A stretch of 64,000 bases of DNA from Gottfriedia acidiceleris (GTDB taxonomy: Bacteria > Bacillota > Bacilli > Bacillales > Bacillaceae_G): contig NZ_CP096034.1 in NCBI RefSeq assembly GCF_023115465.1, positions 1,736,001 through 1,800,000 of the forward strand, given 5' to 3'. The position numbers and the translations under genes are program-made. A model generated the notes under the pieces. The model did no database searches. It had not been told where the DNA came from and saw nothing but the letters and a program-made list of their open reading frames with translations. The first letter of the stretch is position 1, and the number at the start of each line of letters is the position of its first letter. Shown one piece after another: positions 60,101-64,000 of the stretch.

Positions 60101-61027
60101 GTGACAACGACTGATAAAACACCTTTTAAAAAAGAATTTGATTTTGCAACGGAGGATTTTATCCATTTTATCCAAGTTGAAAAAGGTTTATCTAAAAATA
60201 CAATTCTATCATATAGTAAGGATTTAGAAAGCTACGGAAAATATTTAGACGTTGTTGAAAATATATTTGGTCTTTCAAATATAACTAGGTTACATATTAT
60301 TAGTTATTTAAAATATTTAAAAGAAAGAGATTTAACAGCTCGAACAATGGCTCGTCAATTAGCAACAATTCGCTCATTTCATCAATTTTTAATTCGTGAG
60401 GTTGATGGTATGAAAGACGATCCTTCACTATTAATCGAAATTCCAAAAGCGCCAAAAGTACTTCCAAAGGTTTTATCACTACAGGAAGTAGAGGCTTTAT
60501 TAGAAGTACCTGACCACTCTACATTTGGTCTAAGAGATAAGGCAATGTTAGAATTGTTATATGCCACTGGTATGCGTGTGTCAGAGTTATTATCATTAAA
60601 TCTATCTGACATTAATTTAACAATGGGATTTGTGCGATGTTTAGGTAAAGGAAGTAAAGAACGAATTATTCCTTTAGGTAAGCTTGCAATTGAATCAATT
60701 GAAAATTATTTAAAATTGTCAAGAAATGAATTAAAGGGTAAAAAAAATAATGATGCATTTTTCTTAAATCATCATGGAAATAGAATGTCTAGACAAGGAT
60801 TTTGGAAAAACTTAAAAAAACAAGCTGAAAAAGCAAATATTCAACATGAATTAACGCCGCATACTTTACGTCATTCATTTGCAACACATTTATTAGAAAA
60901 TGGCGCTGATTTAAGATCAGTTCAAGAAATGTTAGGACATGCAGATATATCTACAACTCAAATTTATACACATGTAACGAAAAATAGGCTTAAGGATGTT
61001 TATAAAGAGTTTCATCCAAGAGCTTAA
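60101..61027 (+). CDS. xerD: site-specific tyrosine recombinase XerD
   Basis: This 308-residue recombinase resolves chromosome dimers at dif with XerC/CodV. It has an N-terminal SAM-like domain (residues 15-100) and a catalytic domain with Arg in [11 protein letters not shown], Lys in [25 protein letters not shown] (His and Arg), and [15 protein letters not shown] (His and Tyr). The GTG start at 60101 follows GGGGAG. It lies in the conserved fur-yqzK-xerD order of bacilli. Confidence 0.95.
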   Translation: MTTTDKTPFKKEFDFATEDFIHFIQVEKGLSKNTILSYSKDLESYGKYLDVVENIFGLSNITRLHIISYLKYLKERDLTARTMARQLATIRSFHQFLIREVDGMKDDPSLLIEIPKAPKVLPKVLSLQEVEALLEVPDHSTFGLRDKAMLELLYATGMRVSELLSLNLSDINLTMGFVRCLGKGSKERIIPLGKLAIESIENYLKLSRNELKGKKNNDAFFLNHHGNRMSRQGFWKNLKKQAEKANIQHELTPHTLRHSFATHLLENGADLRSVQEMLGHADISTTQIYTHVTKNRLKDVYKEFHPRA

Positions 61028-61060
61028 TTTCTCAGATTTTTAGAATTTTGTTTACACATT

Positions 61061-61087
61061 AAGAGCTTAAATTAAGCTCTTTTTTCT
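61061..61087 (+). terminator. terminator after xerD
   Basis: AAGAGCTTAA pairs with TTAAGCTCTT and is followed by Ts. Confidence 0.85.
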
Positions 61088-61174
61088 TGTAAAATGATTG
61101 TTATAATGTGAAAAGCATACTATATTTAATAATCATATATAACTGAAACTAGGTTACTTGAGAGGATGAAATAA

Positions 61175-61921
61175 ATGATTACGATTAAGACTGAACGTGA
61201 AATTAACTTAATGAATGAAGCAGGTACTTTATTGGCTGCTACGCATAAGGAAATTGCAAAAATGATTAAACCTGGGATTACGACATGGGAAATCGATCAA
61301 TTTGTAGAAAAGTTTTTAGCTGAAAATGGTGCCAAACCGGAACAAAAAGGCTACCGAGGATATAAATATGCAACTTGTGCGTCAATAAATGATGAGATTT
61401 GCCACGGATTTCCTCGTAAAAAACCATTAAAAGATGGAGATATTGTAACAATTGATATGGTTGTAAATTTAAATGGTGCGCTCGCTGATTCGGCTTGGAC
61501 ATACGGTGTAGGAAATATAGCTAAAGAAAACAAAGACTTATTAAAAGTTACGCAAGAATGCCTATATAAAGGTATAGAGCAAGCCTTAGTAGGAAACCGT
61601 ATTGGTGATATTGGTTTTGCGATTCAATCTTATGCTGAGTCATTAGGATATTCTGTTGTGCGTGATTTTACTGGACATGGCATAGGACCAACTCTTCATG
61701 AAGAGCCATATGTTCCTCATTTTGGTATGGCAGGTAAAGGTTTAAGACTGCGTGAAGGGATGGTCATTACGATTGAACCAATGATTAATTTAGGATCATG
61801 GCAATCAACAATGGATTCAAATGGCTGGACAGCTAGAACAAGAGATGGAAAAAATTCAGCACAATATGAACATACTTTAGCGATTACAAGTAAAGGACCA
61901 AAAATATTGACAAAGCAATAA
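61175..61921 (+). CDS. map: methionine aminopeptidase, type I
   Basis: This 248-residue enzyme removes N-terminal methionine from nascent proteins. The five metal ligands are Asp94, Asp105, His168, Glu201 and Glu232, with His77 in the ICHGFP motif. It is an extra copy outside the ribosomal-protein operon, where the main map gene of bacilli normally lies, and so may be a paralogue like B. subtilis MapB/YflG. GAGAGGATG precedes the ATG. Confidence 0.92.
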   Translation: MITIKTEREINLMNEAGTLLAATHKEIAKMIKPGITTWEIDQFVEKFLAENGAKPEQKGYRGYKYATCASINDEICHGFPRKKPLKDGDIVTIDMVVNLNGALADSAWTYGVGNIAKENKDLLKVTQECLYKGIEQALVGNRIGDIGFAIQSYAESLGYSVVRDFTGHGIGPTLHEEPYVPHFGMAGKGLRLREGMVITIEPMINLGSWQSTMDSNGWTARTRDGKNSAQYEHTLAITSKGPKILTKQ

Positions 61922-61984
61922 GTTAATTATTTTCAATGATAATGAAAGCATAAAAACGATCATTAAAAACCAATTAAAAATCTA

Positions 61985-62013
61985 TTGACATAATGGACAA
62001 GCTAGAATACTAT
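61985..62013 (+). promoter_or_regulatory. promoter of the Mn riboswitch-terC transcript
   Basis: TTGACA (61985-61990) and TACTAT (62008-62013) are 17 bases apart, ending about 25 bases before the riboswitch. Confidence 0.8.
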
Positions 62014-62035
62014 TATATTATTAATAAACAATCGA

Positions 62036-62139
62036 ATACTCCAAAGGGGAGTAGCGTCAGGAGAGATCCTGAAACAAAGTCGTCATTACATGAGAAGAAA
62101 TTCTCATCGGCTTTGTTGGCATACATATGTGTGCTCAGC
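62036..62139 (+). ncRNA. yybP-ykoY (manganese) riboswitch
   Basis: The conserved segments AAAGGGGAGTAGCG (62043-62056), GATCCTGAAACAAAGTCGTCA (62065-62085) and TTTGTTGGCATACAT with GTGCTCAGCAAGACC are present in order. This is the Mn2+-sensing yybP-ykoY class, which in bacilli typically controls TerC-family or P-type manganese exporters, as here. A terminator follows; Mn2+ binding is expected to prevent it from forming. Confidence 0.93.
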
Positions 62140-62188
62140 AAGACCTTTGCCGTAGAACTACAACTATTGGCAAAGGTCTTTTTATTTT
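62140..62188 (+). terminator. Mn riboswitch-controlled terminator
   Basis: AAGACCTTTGCC pairs with GGCAAAGGTCTT around a 17-base loop, followed by TTTATTTT. Its 5' arm overlaps the last riboswitch bases. Confidence 0.9.
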
Positions 62189-62246
62189 GTAGTCACAAGT
62201 ACAGGTTGTTTAATTAAAAATAGTAGTTTCATAAGGGGGAAGAGTC

Positions 62247-62948
62247 ATGGATTTATTAGGTGGTTTAAGTATTGGCGTACTATTGAATGTAATTTTTATC
62301 GATTTGTTATTAAGTGGTGACAATGCTATTCTTATCGCATTAGCAGCGAAAAACTTACCAGCAGAACAAAAGAAAAAAGCCGTATTATTTGGTACATTAG
62401 GTGCAATTGGATTACGTATAGTATTTGCAGCAGTCATCGTGTATTTATTAAAAATTCCGTTTATTTATGCAGTCGGTGGTTTAATGTTATTATGGATTGC
62501 ATTTAAATTATTAGTCGATGATTCAGGACACGGTGAAGTTAAAAGTGGAGCAACATTATGGGGAGCAGTTCGAACAATCATCATTGCTGATGCGTTAATG
62601 AGTCTTGATAATGTTTTAGCTTTAGCTGGTGTATCACATGGTAGCTTAGTTGCAATCGTAATTGGTATTTTAATCTCAATTCCAATTATTGTTGGTGGAA
62701 GCTCATTATTAATGAAAATTATGAACAAATACCCAATTATTACAACAATTGGTTCAGGTATCTTAGCTTGGACTGCAGCTGGTATGATTACTCATGAAAA
62801 AATGATTAACGATGCTTTTGAAAATCCTACAATTGCTTTAGCATTCAAAATTGTCATGACTGCAATTGTAATTGCAGCTGGTACAATAGTTGCCAAAAGA
62901 AAAGCACAAAAACATCAAGTTGCAAGTTCAGAAAATCAAACAGCATAG
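62247..62948 (+). CDS. TerC-family membrane protein, probable manganese exporter
   Basis: This 233-residue protein has about seven membrane helices with the TerC signatures NVIFIDLLLSGDNAILIALAAKNLP and DALMSLDNVLALAGVSHG, whose acidic pairs (GDN, LDN) are the likely ion-binding sites. TerC proteins YceF and YkoY of B. subtilis export Mn2+, partly to metallate secreted enzymes. The Mn riboswitch in the leader supports that substrate. GGGGGAAGAG precedes the ATG. Confidence 0.92.
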   Translation: MDLLGGLSIGVLLNVIFIDLLLSGDNAILIALAAKNLPAEQKKKAVLFGTLGAIGLRIVFAAVIVYLLKIPFIYAVGGLMLLWIAFKLLVDDSGHGEVKSGATLWGAVRTIIIADALMSLDNVLALAGVSHGSLVAIVIGILISIPIIVGGSSLLMKIMNKYPIITTIGSGILAWTAAGMITHEKMINDAFENPTIALAFKIVMTAIVIAAGTIVAKRKAQKHQVASSENQTA

Positions 62949-62955
62949 TACGCTA

Positions 62956-62990
62956 AAAGGCCCAGCTTATAAAGCTTGGGCTTTTTATTT
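62956..62990 (+). terminator. terminator after terC
   Basis: AAA.GCCCAGCTT pairs with AAGCTTGGGC.TTT, followed by ATTTTTT. Confidence 0.88.
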
Positions 62991-63170
62991 TTTCAATACA
63001 GTATGTAAGAGGAATTTTTAGCATATCATTTTTATTAGCGACTAAAAAAGAAAATAATTATGAAATATTTATGTCAAAATAACTTTAATCTGGGGAAATA
63101 TAGTATCAATAGACACAAATTGGAAAATATAATTCTTGAAAAGAATTAGGACAATAAGTATACTTTAGTT

Positions 63171-63184
63171 GTCAGACATCTGAC
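63171..63184 (+). promoter_or_regulatory. palindrome upstream of deoB
   Basis: GTCAGACATCTGAC is a 14-base inverted repeat 49 bases before the deoB start, in the position of an operator. No regulator can be named. Confidence 0.45.
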
Positions 63185-63232
63185 GCTATCAATTAAGTTT
63201 CGGTTTGTTTCGATGAGTTAGGAGGAAAACAA

Positions 63233-64000
63233 ATGAATAGAAAATTTAATAGAGTGTTCCTCGTTGTTATGGATTCTGTAGGGATCGGTGAAGCTCCTGA
63301 TGCAGAAAAATTTAATGATGTTGGTTCAGATACACTAGGCCATATTGCTGAAGAAATGAATGGTTTACATATGCCGAACATGGCAAAACTAGGTTTAAGT
63401 AATATTAGAGAATTGAAAGGGGTTCCAAAGGCAGATAAGCCACTTGCTTATTACACAAAAATGGAAGAATCATCAGTTGGAAAAGATACAATGACTGGAC
63501 ATTGGGAAATCATGGGTCTTCACATTGATAAGCCATTTAAAGTTTTTGCTGATGGGTTCCCTAAAGAATTAATAAGCGAATTGGAAACTCATTTTGATCG
63601 TAAAATAATTGGAAATAAACCTGCTTCTGGAACTGAGATATTAGTTGAACTTGGTGAAGAGCATATGAAAACAGGCAATTTAATTGTTTATACGTCTGCT
63701 GATTCTGTTTTACAAATTGCAGCTCATGAAGAAGTTGTTCCTTTAGAAGATTTATATCGTTATTGTGAAATTGCACGTAAATTAACATTAGATGATCCAT
63801 ATATGATTGGTCGAGTAATCGCTAGACCATTTGTAGGTGAGCCTGGAAACTTCAAACGTACACCAAATCGCCATGACTATGCATTAAAACCATTTGGACG
63901 TACTGTTATGAATGAGTTAAAAGATGCCAATTTTGATGTAATTTCAATTGGTAAAATTGCTGATATCTTCGATGGTGAAGGAATTACAAAAGCATTACGT
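63233..64000 (+). CDS. deoB: phosphopentomutase, 3'-truncated by the window edge
   Basis: The frame starts at ATG 63233, with TAGGAGGAA seven bases upstream, and remains open for 256 codons to the last base of the window. The product begins with [18 protein letters not shown] (metal-binding Asp) and contains [13 protein letters not shown] with the phosphorylated Thr region, and [11 protein letters not shown]. These are hallmarks of DeoB/Drm, which interconverts ribose 1- and 5-phosphate in nucleoside salvage. The full family length is about 390, so roughly a third lies outside. It follows xerD in B. subtilis; here map and terC lie between. Confidence 0.95.
   Translation, partial: MNRKFNRVFLVVMDSVGIGEAPDAEKFNDVGSDTLGHIAEEMNGLHMPNMAKLGLSNIRELKGVPKADKPLAYYTKMEESSVGKDTMTGHWEIMGLHIDKPFKVFADGFPKELISELETHFDRKIIGNKPASGTEILVELGEEHMKTGNLIVYTSADSVLQIAAHEEVVPLEDLYRYCEIARKLTLDDPYMIGRVIARPFVGEPGNFKRTPNRHDYALKPFGRTVMNELKDANFDVISIGKIADIFDGEGITKALR

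Overview
The window looks like a chromosomal segment from an endospore-forming, low-GC member of the Bacillaceae (an inference from gene content). Markers seen include spoIIM, a small mciZ-like gene next to nudF, the bacillithiol gene bshB2, DivIC-like, YqjW, YqzH and YqkE-type genes, a T-box leader, and lysine and Mn2+ (yybP-ykoY) riboswitches. I saw no rRNA, tRNA, CRISPR array or prophage. Two genes run off the edges: a YdeI-like gene on the left and deoB on the right.

0-9 kb holds a YdeI-like gene, pdxK, a lysine-riboswitch-controlled lysine permease, a metallo-hydrolase/TetR pair behind a long perfect palindrome, a quinone-reductase-like gene, and an IS1182-family insertion nested in a noncoding repeat. 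9.7-15 kb holds a two-component system and a three-gene ABC exporter of the LnrLMN (linearmycin resistance) type. 15-31 kb holds small housekeeping and accessory genes: bshB2-yojF, a DivIC-like protein, tatC, an SOS-controlled Y-family polymerase, DUF1659/DUF2922, and a class D sortase with its surface-protein substrate. 33-35 kb holds T-box-controlled asnS and a YqkE-like gene.

35.5-45.1 kb is an apparently complete catabolic cluster. It runs from an anthranilate 3-monooxygenase-like enzyme through 3-hydroxyanthranilate dioxygenase, ACMS decarboxylase, aminomuconate semialdehyde dehydrogenase, a RidA-type deaminase, oxalocrotonate decarboxylase and tautomerase, hydratase, aldolase and acylating acetaldehyde dehydrogenase, ending at pyruvate and acetyl-CoA. 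An IclR regulator lies inside the cluster and a cre-like site sits upstream. 45-54 kb adds an oxygen sensor (fnr), hcp with a textbook Fnr box, a GH18 hydrolase and a MarR/MFS efflux pair. 54.7-64 kb is conserved Bacillus backbone: AKR, mciZ, nudF, spoIIM, fur, yqzK, xerD, map, Mn-riboswitch/terC, deoB.

The most unusual signal is a family of noncoding elements, three in 64 kb, at about 6.6-8.9, 23.1-23.4 and 46.3-46.9 kb. Each sits directly behind a gene, at that gene's intrinsic terminator. Each is flanked by two identical copies of that terminator's own hairpin, a different hairpin at every site. In all three the element lies in the same orientation relative to transcription, its ends are related (CAGAG..TGT..AAATAT and TTT.TCAACAG), and the poly-U tract survives only at the distal hairpin. 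This points to a mobile element that recognises terminator hairpins and duplicates them on insertion.
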